Origin: Nitrospirota bacterium
Lineage (GTDB): Bacteria; Nitrospirota; Thermodesulfovibrionia; Thermodesulfovibrionales; UBA9159
Length of the DNA: 32,169 nt
Direction: 5' to 3'
Assembly (NCBI GenBank): GCA_021790195.1
Contig: JAJYIF010000036.1
Location: forward strand, 1 to 32,169
Under the pieces are notes generated by a model that saw only the letters and a list, made by a program, of their open reading frames with translations, was not told the DNA's origin and made no database searches. The position numbers and the translations under genes were made by a program. Positions 23,288-30,781 of the stretch are shown here, piece after piece (within the stretch, counting starts at the first letter, position 1; each line of letters opens with the position of its first letter).

Positions 23288-24007
23288 CTAAGCCATTCTA
23301 ATGTTATTTATGAACAAATTGAATTCACAGCCCAAAAACCTCGCAGCCCTTCTGCACAACGTCATCCTCATAAGAAATATCTCAAAATATTCTATCACCT
23401 GGGATATGCGCGTGTCGATGGTGAGGTCGAGCGCGATCAGCCTTTCACCGGATTTTACGCTCAGCTCCGACTCTGTAGCCGCATAATTCACTCTGTCGTG
23501 TATGTCCTCGGACACCATGGACGGGTTCCTGACCCTCGATCGGTGGACGTCCGCCTTGTCAGCGATGAGCATCGCAGCGGCCACCTCGTCCGGCACCACG
23601 CCCTCGTCCTCCTCATGCATAATGATCGCCCTCATCACCGAGATAATGCTGTCCAGTCCATAGCCTTCTTCTTCGAGCACCTCTTTGGCCAGGAGCGCGC
23701 CCATCCTGTGGTGATTGCTCCTGCCAAGCATGTTCCCTATATCGTGGAGGAAGCCTGCCGCGGCAGCGAGCGAGGCCCTGTCATCACTGTAGTCAAGCTT
23801 CTTGAGGATCTGATAAGCGGTCTTCGAAACGATGTCGCAATGTCTGAACCCGTGCTCGGTATAGCCTAACGTCTCAAGATATTTGTCCGCTGCCTCAATA
23901 TATGCAAGCGCCCTCGGGTTCCTGCGCAGGGCCCCTATGGCAGGGGCCGTATATTGATCACTCTTCCTCTGAAGGGGGCCTGACGGCTGCAATATGTCCT
24001 TTCCCAA
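23288..24007 (-). CDS. HD-domain (HDIG-type) phosphohydrolase
   Basis: A protein of up to 239 residues with metal ligands of the HD superfamily: H56 (GFRHCDIV), H88-D89 (GFLHDIGN), H99/H100 (RSNHHRMGA), H131 (IIMHEE) and D150 (LIADKAD). Members cleave nucleotides or phosphates; the substrate here is unknown. The ORF starts at TTG (24007), which overlaps the yajC 3' end by 50 bases and has no clear Shine-Dalgarno. Another TTG at 23992 is possible, and no ATG occurs before the conserved domain. It lies between yajC and secD, the usual place for nothing or a small linker gene, so it is a conserved-looking passenger of the secretion operon. Confidence 0.85.
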   Translation of the reverse strand: MGKDILQPSGPLQRKSDQYTAPAIGALRRNPRALAYIEAADKYLETLGYTEHGFRHCDIVSKTAYQILKKLDYSDDRASLAAAAGFLHDIGNMLGRSNHHRMGALLAKEVLEEEGYGLDSIISVMRAIIMHEEDEGVVPDEVAAAMLIADKADVHRSRVRNPSMVSEDIHDRVNYAATESELSVKSGERLIALDLTIDTRISQVIEYFEIFLMRMTLCRRAARFLGCEFNLFINNIRMA

Positions 24008-24290
24008 ATTTGACCTTTACATTTTCAGCGATTTTTACCGTCACGGTAGTAGTTCCCACGCTTTCTATCACGCCATAGATGCCCCCGGACGTAACGACCT
24101 TATCGCCCTTCTTGAGGTTATCCAGCAGCTGCTTGTGTTCCTTGGCCCTCTTCTGCTGCGGTCTTATAAGAAGGAAATAAAAGATGACGAATATAAGGAT
24201 TAAGGGGAGCAGGCTCGTTATCATGGAACCTCCCCCGCCCGCACCCTGCTGCGCCGGCGGAGCCATAGCGTACGCGATATCAGAAAACAT
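23958..24290 (-). CDS. yajC: Preprotein translocase subunit YajC
   Basis: A 110-residue single-span membrane protein associated with SecDF. The ATG at 24290 is chosen over a frame extending to 24362 because GGAGG lies 6 bases upstream of it. The protein has a short N-terminus (MFSDIAYAMAPPAQQ), a membrane helix (SLLPLILIFVIFYFLLI), the signature RPQQKRAKEH, and the SH3-like KKGDKVVTSGGIYGVIESV. The C-terminus overlaps the start of the HD gene. It is the first gene of the yajC-HD-secD-secF transcript. Confidence 0.95.
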   Translation of the reverse strand: MFSDIAYAMAPPAQQGAGGGGSMITSLLPLILIFVIFYFLLIRPQQKRAKEHKQLLDNLKKGDKVVTSGGIYGVIESVGTTTVTVKIAENVKVKFGKGHIAAVRPPSEEE

Positions 24291-24309
24291 AGGACACCTC
24301 CATAGGGCA

Positions 24310-24329
24310 AGGGGGAACCCCTTCCCCCT
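24310..24329 (-). promoter_or_regulatory. Perfect hairpin in the yajC leader
   Basis: AGGGGGAA (minus strand) pairs with TTCCCCCT over 8 bp with loop GGGG. It lies about 8 bases upstream of the yajC Shine-Dalgarno and some 35 bases after the predicted transcription start. It could affect translation or mRNA stability; no known riboswitch fold is apparent. Confidence 0.4.
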
Positions 24330-24364
24330 CGAGACCCGGTTTGATCCGATTAAATAATGCACAT

Positions 24365-24393
24365 ATACTAAACGTTTCTCCGTATTTAATCAA
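24365..24393 (-). promoter_or_regulatory. Promoter of the yajC-secDF operon
   Basis: Minus strand TTGATT (24393-24388), a 17-base spacer, and TAGTAT (24370-24365). It lies in the 148-base gap between rsmA and yajC, about 75 bases before the yajC ATG. Confidence 0.5.
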
Positions 24394-24438
24394 GAGAAAG
24401 CGGACTTGGGGCGGATAAAGGCGGCCTGCGGGACGCGA

Positions 24439-25224
24439 TTACGGCCTTGAGCCGTTTTCTTCCCCGGACAACTCATCCGCCAGCCGGGCGAACTCCCCGA
24501 TGCTCAGCGTTTCCGGCCTTCTCGTCGGCTCTATTCCGGCAGATATCAGCTTCTCTTTTGCCTCTGCTGTTACTGATTTAAGGGAGTTCAGCAGCATCTT
24601 TCTCCTCTGGGAAAAAGCGGCCTTTACCACCCTGGAAAAAAACTTCTCGTTCTTTACAGGAACGAGAGGTTCCTTGTACAGCTCGATATGAAGGACGGCG
24701 GAATCGACCTTAGGCACAGGCCTGAATGCCCCCCTCGGAACAATAAATTCCAGCCTTGGTTTTCCTTGATACTGGACCATGATCGAAAGGACGCCATAAT
24801 CCTTGTTCCCGGGCGCCGCGACAATCCTTTGCGCCACCTCTCTTTGGACCATCAGGGTCATGGATTCGAGCTGTTTCTTGTACTCAATAAGCTTGAAGAT
24901 CACCGGTGTGGTTATATAATAAGGAATATTCGCGACCACTTTGAACTCCCCCAGAGTTTCATAGGGATATCTCAGAGCATCACCGAGCACGACCTCCACG
25001 TTCTCATGACCGGAGAGGCTCCCGGTCAACCTCTTATAAAGGTCTTCGTCCAACTCGATCGCAATGACCCTCGCTGCACGTTCCGCGAGCAAGGCCGTCA
25101 GCCTTCCATGCCCCGGCCCAATCTCCACGACAGTGTCCGCAGGCGATAAATGAGCGACTGATATTATCCGCCTCAGGATAGAGGGATCGAAAAGGAAATT
25201 CTGTCCGAGATGTTTCTTTGTCAT
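24439..25224 (-). CDS. rsmA: 16S rRNA (adenine1518-N6/adenine1519-N6)-dimethyltransferase
   Basis: A 261-residue KsgA/RsmA methyltransferase that dimethylates two adjacent adenines in the 3' hairpin of 16S rRNA. The signature GQNFLFDPSILRRI at the N-terminus, the SAM-binding VEIGPGHGRLTALL (residues 33-46) and the catalytic NIPYY at 99-103 are all present. PRGAFRPVPKVDSAVLHIE follows, and the C-terminal helical domain includes AFSQRRKMLLNSL. It starts 4 bases after the stop of the HD gene, so the two form an operon. Confidence 0.96.
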   Translation of the reverse strand: MTKKHLGQNFLFDPSILRRIISVAHLSPADTVVEIGPGHGRLTALLAERAARVIAIELDEDLYKRLTGSLSGHENVEVVLGDALRYPYETLGEFKVVANIPYYITTPVIFKLIEYKKQLESMTLMVQREVAQRIVAAPGNKDYGVLSIMVQYQGKPRLEFIVPRGAFRPVPKVDSAVLHIELYKEPLVPVKNEKFFSRVVKAAFSQRRKMLLNSLKSVTAEAKEKLISAGIEPTRRPETLSIGEFARLADELSGEENGSRP

Positions 25225-25228
25225 CGTC

Positions 25229-26026
25229 TCAGACCGGACACTTGTTTCTCAGGCGCTGCTCTAAGTAATCGCGCAGCAAATACGAGGCCCTGGCGATATC
25301 GTCCGACTCAGGCAGACTTGCAAGGATCTTTTCGAAATACTCCCTCTCCCTCAGCAGCCGGAACGACTCGTCGAAGTTAAGGTCATAGACCCACGAAAGC
25401 TGTGTGATCTTGAAGTCATTCAATGTACGGAGGATCGAAAGCGGCGCAATCCTCTTTTCAAAAACGCACGCCAGGACCTCGTCTGAGTATTCGGGGCTGT
25501 CGGGAAGTCCGAGTCCTGCTGCAGACGCCCTGTCTTCCTCCGGAGACTCGTAATATTCGACGAACACCCGCCATATGTCCAGCTTGTCGGCGTCCCTTAT
25601 CAGTTTAAGAAAAAGCCGGGCATCACTCCCCTGGAGAGCAGGCATTGCAAGGGCGTTATGGAATTTCACTGAAGAGAGGATTATGTCCTGCTCCTCTTCC
25701 GGTAAATTCTCCAGGAGCTTCTCTTCGTCGAGTATCGCGGCGCCGAAGGCTGCGTGATTTACAGACACACTGTCCCTGAACGTCCTGTATTTCCTGTATT
25801 GCTCGAACCTGCCCACATCGTGAAAGAGTCCGATCGATTCGGCCAACAGCAGTTTGGCTCCGGTCAGCGATGAACCCTTTGCGATAAGGACGATGTTGCG
25901 GCAAACATTATATGTATGCTCTTCCTTCAGAGCTATGTTCTTCCGGTCTTTTTCGTCTGGGAAACGGAAAGACCCGACATAATTTTTGAACCATGCCTTA
26001 AAGGAGGCAATGTCTTTTTCTGTCAT
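25229..26026 (-). CDS. HD-domain protein, probable phosphohydrolase
   Basis: A 265-residue HD-superfamily protein. Metal-ligand candidates are H37 (EEHTYNV), H69-D70 (GLFHDVGRFEQY), H91 (SVNHAAFGA), H123 (VKFHNALA) and the D in LIRDADKLDIWRV. This is a complete HD set, so a working metallohydrolase is likely, substrate unknown. It is distinct in sequence from the HD protein next to secD. The start is supported by AGGAG 8 bases before the ATG. It is immediately upstream of rsmA and diverges from the export operon at 26258. Confidence 0.85.
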   Translation of the reverse strand: MTEKDIASFKAWFKNYVGSFRFPDEKDRKNIALKEEHTYNVCRNIVLIAKGSSLTGAKLLLAESIGLFHDVGRFEQYRKYRTFRDSVSVNHAAFGAAILDEEKLLENLPEEEQDIILSSVKFHNALAMPALQGSDARLFLKLIRDADKLDIWRVFVEYYESPEEDRASAAGLGLPDSPEYSDEVLACVFEKRIAPLSILRTLNDFKITQLSWVYDLNFDESFRLLREREYFEKILASLPESDDIARASYLLRDYLEQRLRNKCPV

Positions 26027-26210
26027 GAAATGGTCTCCTGAAATCCGGGTTTCTTATTTATAATAAAAGAATTGCAGAATCTTCTTCCATGTCGGCTGCC
26101 CGGGGGCCCTCTCACCCAAAGTCCAGAGAGCGCAAAGAAAGACCGAAAATACCATCTCTAAGGAAGGAATATTGAATGAGACGGTTATTAAGGGGCAGAA
26201 TAAACAATCT

Positions 26211-26219
26211 GCTATAATG
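26211..26219 (+). promoter_or_regulatory. Extended -10 promoter of the export operon
   Basis: TGCTATAAT is a perfect extended -10 with TATAAT at 26214-26219. It lies 38 bases before the adaptor ATG. The -35 region is poor, which extended -10 promoters tolerate. The rest of the 26027-26257 gap holds only the upstream regions of the two divergent genes. Confidence 0.6.
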
Positions 26220-26257
26220 AATGATAATTTTGACGTGGATTTCTCTTAAAAGCGCAC

Positions 26258-27475
26258 ATGGCTAATGAAGATATTTCAAAACTAAAAATAGACAAGTCCG
26301 AGGCGATTGCGCGCCCGCGCAAACGAAGGAAACTCCTGCGGTTGGCAATCGCCGCCTTCCTCATTATCGTCCTGGGTGTGCTCTTCTTAGCGGGCGTCTT
26401 TGCGCCCGCGGTCCAAGTGGAGGTCGCGACCGTTTCCCAGGTATACCCCTCGCAGGCATTCACGCTTCTTTATGCAAGCGGCTACGTCGTGGCCCAGAGA
26501 AAGGCTGCCGTCGCGTCCAAAATCACCAGCCGGCTTGTGTCCCTTTCTGTCGAGGAGGGCGACCGCGTGAAGAAGGGCCAGGTGATCGCGCGCCTGGAAG
26601 GAGAAGACGTCAAGGCCGCAAGAGATCAGGCCGCGGCCAACCTCAATGTTGCCCGTTCCAATCTCGACCAGGCCAGGGCCGAGCTTACGGACTCGAAACT
26701 CCTGTTCGACCGGGACAAGGAGCTTTCGGGCAAAGGGTATATCGCCAGGGCCGAATTTGATGACGCGGAGGCCCGCTACAAAAAGGCGGTCGCCGGTTTC
26801 GCGGCGGCCGAGTCCTCGATCAAGGCAAGCGCCGCGGCCCTCAAAAACGCCGATGTCCAACTGGAGTATACCCTCATACGAGCGCCGTTCGATGCGGTGG
26901 TGCTGACTAAAGATGCGGATGTGGGAGACATCGTCACGCCGCTCGGCGCGGCTGCAAATGCAAAGGCCTCTGTAGTCACTATTGCCGATATGAACTCGCT
27001 GCAGGTGGAGGTGGACGTGTCCGAGTCGAATATCGAGAATGTCAGGAAGGGGCAGCCCTGCGAGATAGAGCTCGATGCCCTGCCAGAGACGCGTTTCCCC
27101 GGCGTCGTCCATATGGTCGTGCCGACGGCCGACCGCTCCAAGGCAACAGTGCTTGTGAAGGTGAAGTTCGATTATCTTGACAGCAGGATACTCCCGGAGA
27201 TGAGCGCAAGGGTCGCCTTCCTCCAAAGGGAGACGACTCCCGAGGAGAGGAAGCCGAGGACGGCGGTGGGCCGCTCATCTGTAATCACCCGCAACGGAAA
27301 GACAACGGTGTTTCTCATCAAGGACAACAGAGCGATTGAAACCCCGGTAAAACTCGGGGCAGAGATAGGCGATATGAGGGAAGTGATCGAAGGGCTTAAA
27401 GCAGGGGATAAAGTGGCGGTGAGGCCCCTCGACAAATTGAGGAACGGGGTGAAGATCAAGGTAGCCGAAAAGTAG
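26258..27475 (+). CDS. Periplasmic adaptor of an ABC efflux system (HlyD/MacA family)
   Basis: A 405-residue membrane-fusion protein. A basic cytoplasmic start is followed by one membrane helix at residues 27-49 (LLRLAIAAFLIIVLGVLFLAG). The split lipoyl domain surrounds an alpha-hairpin: SRLVSLSVEEGDRVKKGQVIARL near 90-112 and LIRAPFDAVVLTKDADVGDIV near 207. The hairpin is rich in Ala, Arg, Asp and Leu (AAANLNVARSNLDQARAEL). Beta-barrel and membrane-proximal domains complete the protein. It would bridge the inner-membrane transporter to an outer-membrane channel, which is not in this window. The ATPase start follows its stop directly. No strong Shine-Dalgarno is visible. Confidence 0.9.
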   Translation: MANEDISKLKIDKSEAIARPRKRRKLLRLAIAAFLIIVLGVLFLAGVFAPAVQVEVATVSQVYPSQAFTLLYASGYVVAQRKAAVASKITSRLVSLSVEEGDRVKKGQVIARLEGEDVKAARDQAAANLNVARSNLDQARAELTDSKLLFDRDKELSGKGYIARAEFDDAEARYKKAVAGFAAAESSIKASAAALKNADVQLEYTLIRAPFDAVVLTKDADVGDIVTPLGAAANAKASVVTIADMNSLQVEVDVSESNIENVRKGQPCEIELDALPETRFPGVVHMVVPTADRSKATVLVKVKFDYLDSRILPEMSARVAFLQRETTPEERKPRTAVGRSSVITRNGKTTVFLIKDNRAIETPVKLGAEIGDMREVIEGLKAGDKVAVRPLDKLRNGVKIKVAEK

Positions 27476-28171
27476 ATGGAAAAACTCAGGCCTCCAATCG
27501 TAGTAATAAAGGACCTGAATAAGTCCTACCGCAGGGGCAGCCAGATCATACCCGTTCTCAGCAACATCACCTTCGACATCGACGAAGGAGAATTCCTCGC
27601 ATTGATGGGGCCCTCGGGCTCGGGAAAGAGCACCCTCCTCAATCTCATCGCCGGACTTGACAAGCCGGACTCCGGCGTCATCAGGATAGGCGGCCTCGAC
27701 ATTTCCGCCCTCGGAGAAGCAGAGCTTGCCCTATGGCGGGCATCAAACGTGGGTTTCATCTTCCAATTCTACAACCTGATACCGGTCCTGACGGCCTTCG
27801 AAAACATTGAGCTCCCGCTGCTACTGACTTCCCTCTCGAAAAGGGAAAGGAAAGAGCATGTGGAGACCGCGCTTCAGGTGGTCAATCTGACTGACAGGAT
27901 GGACCACTACCCGGCCCAGCTGTCGGGAGGCCAGCAGCAGCGGGTCGCGATAGCGCGCGCCATCGTGCCGGACCCGACCATCATCGTGGCCGACGAGCCT
28001 ACCGGCGACCTCGACAAGGCCTCGGCAAGGGAGATCCTTGAGCTCATGGAGCGTCTCGTTCACGAGATGGGCAAGACGATTATCATGGTCACACACGATC
28101 CGCGCGCCGCGGAAAAGGCCCACGTCGTGAGGAACCTCGAAAAAGGCGTCCTGAACAATGTTCTTCCTTAA
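27476..28171 (+). CDS. ABC transporter ATP-binding protein (MacB/LolD-like)
   Basis: A 231-residue ATPase with all nucleotide-binding motifs: Walker [10 protein letters not shown] (45-53), Q-loop FQFYNL, signature [14 protein letters not shown], Walker [13 protein letters not shown] and switch histidine MVTHD. The sequence fits the MacB/LolD/FtsE-type subfamily that works with extracytoplasmic, mechanotransmission-type permeases. It begins directly after the adaptor stop and overlaps the first permease by 14 bases, so the four genes are one operon. Confidence 0.95.
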   Translation: MEKLRPPIVVIKDLNKSYRRGSQIIPVLSNITFDIDEGEFLALMGPSGSGKSTLLNLIAGLDKPDSGVIRIGGLDISALGEAELALWRASNVGFIFQFYNLIPVLTAFENIELPLLLTSLSKRERKEHVETALQVVNLTDRMDHYPAQLSGGQQQRVAIARAIVPDPTIIVADEPTGDLDKASAREILELMERLVHEMGKTIIMVTHDPRAAEKAHVVRNLEKGVLNNVLP

Positions 28172-29315
28172 GATACTTTTACGGAACGCCTTCCGCCACA
28201 AGCTCCGCACAACTCTTACGATAACCGGGATCGCCATAGCGGTCATCGCCTTCGGTCTTCTGCGGAGCCTCGTGGAGCTTTGGTATGTCGGCGCTGAACG
28301 CTCTTCGGCCGTCCGGCTTGTTACGCGGAATGCGATCTCCCTTGTCTTCCCGCTTCCGCTCTCTTACAAAGACAGGATCAAACAGGTGCCCGGTGTGAAG
28401 GACGTATCATACGGCAGCTGGTTCGGCGGGATATATATCGATGAAAAGCACTTTTTCGCCAACTACGCGGTCGAGCCGAAAAGCTATCTCGAACTTTATC
28501 CCGAGTTTGTCCTTCCTCCGGCCCAGAAGGCGGCCTTTATCCGCGACAGGCGGGCGTGCATCGTGGGTCAGAAGCTCGCTGACCGGTATGGCTGGAAGAT
28601 CGGGGATGTGATAACCATCAGGGGAACGATATTCCCCGGCCAGTGGGAGTTTGTGCTGAGGGGCATATATCACGGAGCGGAAAAGAGCACCGAGGAGCGC
28701 GCCTTGATGTTTCACTGGGATTATCTCAACGAGCAACTCAGAAAGACCTCGCCGCTGAGGGCCGACCAGGTCGGGTTCTACATGATCGGCGTGACCAATC
28801 CGGATCTTGCCGCGCAAGTCGCTGTGGACGTGGACAGGATGTTCAAGAATTCGCTTGCCGAGACCATGACAGAGACAGAGAGGGCCTTCAACCTCGGATT
28901 TATTGCGATGACAGAGGCGATTGTGGTCGCGATCCAGATCGTGTCATACGTGGTCATCGTCATCATAATGGTTGTGGCTGCCAATACAATGGCCATGACT
29001 GCGAGGGAAAGGACAACGGAGTATGCCACGCTGAAGACCCTCGGTTTCGGCGCGGGACGTATCGCCGGGATCATATTCGGCGAGTCCGTCGTCATTTCAA
29101 TGATCGGAGGGGTCCTCGGCATTCTTCTCACCTTTCCGGGGGCGCACTGGATTGAGGTTGAGCTAATTCAATTCTTCCCTTCGTTCACTGTGTCGCCCCT
29201 CACTGTTTACCTCGACCTGCTGGCGGCCCTGATTGTGGGGACCGTGGCCGCAATCTTCCCGGCATGGCGTGCCACAACGATTACGGTGGCTGAGGGACTC
29301 CGGAGAATAGGATAG
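28158..29315 (+). CDS. FtsX-fold ABC transporter permease 1
   Basis: A 385-residue MacB-type permease. It has an N-terminal membrane helix (LTITGIAIAVIAFGLL, about 17-32) and a large periplasmic domain of about 220 residues. Three C-terminal helices follow: IVSYVVIVIIMVVAANTMAM, SVVISMIGGVLGILLTF and LLAALIVGTVAAIFPAW. The conserved loop ERTTEYATLKTLGFGAGRIAG after helix 2 is the FtsX-family coupling segment. It overlaps both neighbours. Confidence 0.92.
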   Translation: MFFLKILLRNAFRHKLRTTLTITGIAIAVIAFGLLRSLVELWYVGAERSSAVRLVTRNAISLVFPLPLSYKDRIKQVPGVKDVSYGSWFGGIYIDEKHFFANYAVEPKSYLELYPEFVLPPAQKAAFIRDRRACIVGQKLADRYGWKIGDVITIRGTIFPGQWEFVLRGIYHGAEKSTEERALMFHWDYLNEQLRKTSPLRADQVGFYMIGVTNPDLAAQVAVDVDRMFKNSLAETMTETERAFNLGFIAMTEAIVVAIQIVSYVVIVIIMVVAANTMAMTARERTTEYATLKTLGFGAGRIAGIIFGESVVISMIGGVLGILLTFPGAHWIEVELIQFFPSFTVSPLTVYLDLLAALIVGTVAAIFPAWRATTITVAEGLRRIG

Positions 29316-30481
29316 TGGGCATACCTTATTCATACAGCTTCAGCAATCTCTGGACCAGGCGGCTGACTACGATCCTTACCGCCTCGGGCATGGCCCTCGT
29401 GGTCTTTGTCTTTGCTGCCACGCTCATGCTCGCTGAAGGGCTCCAGAAGACGCTGGTCGATACCGGCTCTTATGACAATGCCATAGTCATACGGAAGTCG
29501 GCGACCTCCGAGGTGCAGAGCGCGGTGGACCGCCAGCAGGCGTCCATTATCGAAAGCCAGCCGGAAATCGCCACGGGCGCAGATGGAGAGCCCCTTTTTG
29601 CCAGGGAGCTCGTGGTCTTGATAAATCTTCCGAAGAGGGGAAGCAACAAGCCCTCGAACGTAGTGATCCGCGGCATATCTCCTGCTTCGCTTGCTCTGAG
29701 ACCCCAGGTGAGATTGATCGACGGCCGGATGCCGAGACCGGGGTCTGCGGAGGTGGTTGCCGGAAAGAGCATTGCCGAGCGCTTTCAGGGAGGAGGCATA
29801 GGCGAGACCCTCCGCTTCGGCATGAGGAACTGGACCGTAGTTGGAGTGTTCGATGCGGGCAACAGCGGTTTCAGTTCCGAGATATGGGGAGATGTGGACC
29901 AATTGATGCAGGCCTTCCGGAGGCCCGTCTATTCCTCGGTCCTTCTGAAGTTGCGCGACCCCTCGGAGTTCGGGAAGTTCAGGGAGCGCATGGAGAACGA
30001 TCCGCGTCTCACGGTAGAGGTGAAAAGGGAGAAGGTATATTACCGGGAGCAGTCCGAGATGATGGCGAAGTTCCTGCGGATCCTCGGCATTACTCTGACC
30101 GTTGTATTCTCCCTCGGCGCCGTCATAGGGGCCATGATCACCATGTATGCTGCCGTGGCGCAGCGGGTGACAGAGATCGGCACTCTCCGCGCACTCGGTT
30201 TTCAGAAAAAGGACATCCTCATAGCCTTTGTCGCCGAATCCCTTTTCCTCGGTCTCATCGGCGGCCTTGCGGGACTCTTCTTTGCGTCTTTCCTCCAGCT
30301 CATAACCATCTCGACCATGAACTGGCAGACCTTTGCCGAGCTCGCCTTCAGCTTTATTCTTACCTTCGACATAGCGTGGAAGTCCCTGTCCTTCTCGCTA
30401 ATCATGGGCTTTGTCGGGGGGCTGCTTCCCGCGCTGCGTGCCGCCCGCATGAACATCGTGGACGCCCTCAGGGCAAGCTGA
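29315..30481 (+). CDS. FtsX-fold ABC transporter permease 2
   Basis: A 388-residue permease of the same architecture as its neighbour but with little obvious sequence identity outside the coupling loop (QRVTEIGTLRALGFQKKDILIAF). N-terminal helix: ILTASGMALVVFVFAATLML. C-terminal helices: ILGITLTVVFSLGAVIGAMITM, SLFLGLIGGLAGLFFASFLQL and a last span near WKSLSFSLIMGFVGGLLPAL. The start is GTG at 29315, overlapping the previous stop by one base, with GGAG 9 bases upstream. Two different permeases plus one ATPase imply a heterodimeric transporter. The substrate is unknown. Confidence 0.92.
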   Translation: MGIPYSYSFSNLWTRRLTTILTASGMALVVFVFAATLMLAEGLQKTLVDTGSYDNAIVIRKSATSEVQSAVDRQQASIIESQPEIATGADGEPLFARELVVLINLPKRGSNKPSNVVIRGISPASLALRPQVRLIDGRMPRPGSAEVVAGKSIAERFQGGGIGETLRFGMRNWTVVGVFDAGNSGFSSEIWGDVDQLMQAFRRPVYSSVLLKLRDPSEFGKFRERMENDPRLTVEVKREKVYYREQSEMMAKFLRILGITLTVVFSLGAVIGAMITMYAAVAQRVTEIGTLRALGFQKKDILIAFVAESLFLGLIGGLAGLFFASFLQLITISTMNWQTFAELAFSFILTFDIAWKSLSFSLIMGFVGGLLPALRAARMNIVDALRAS

Positions 30482-30665
30482 GATAGTCAAGAATCCACCA
30501 CCTAGGACAAGGAACGCTGCTCCTCGCCGGAGCGATCAGCACAATCCCGTTGGCTATGCAGGTGATTAGCAAAAGACAGTAGCAGCTGAATTAAGAATCC
30601 GCCGATTATGGGACGTGACCGGCCGTCACTCAAGAGTGAAACCTATTATAGAGAAATACAGCTGA

Positions 30666-30692
30666 GCGTCGCTCCTCTCCTCGCAATGACGC
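30666..30692. repeat. Short palindromic repeat remnant
   Basis: GCGTC (30666-30670) and GACGC (30688-30692) bracket a GC-rich core. Read on the minus strand it is GCGTCATTGCGAGGAG followed by a GAGCGACGC end, which resembles a dispersed repeat family common in bacterial intergenic DNA. It is in the 300-base gap after the export operon, which otherwise shows only the terminator at its right end. Confidence 0.4.
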
Positions 30693-30721
30693 TTTTATTA
30701 TGCAAGGATACATATCTAAAC

Positions 30722-30752
30722 AAAAAGGGGCGAGGAATAGTCCTCGCCCCTT
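30722..30752 (-). terminator. Rho-independent terminator of the IPTL-CTERM protein gene
   Basis: A perfect 12-bp stem, AAGGGGCGAGGA and TCCTCGCCCCTT, with loop ATAG. On the minus strand it is followed at once by TTTTTG. It begins 30 bases after the stop of the minus-strand gene. It could also stop read-through from the plus-strand export operon, though no T-run follows on that strand. Confidence 0.9.
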
Positions 30753-30781
30753 CGGGTTGCATCAGTAGGTTTGTTTTACTA

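Noticed and set aside
26087-26160. Possible direct repeat of cacagag/ccagagag type shared with 7909-7925
   Set aside because: The similarity is only a few bases and could be chance; no alignment of useful length was found.
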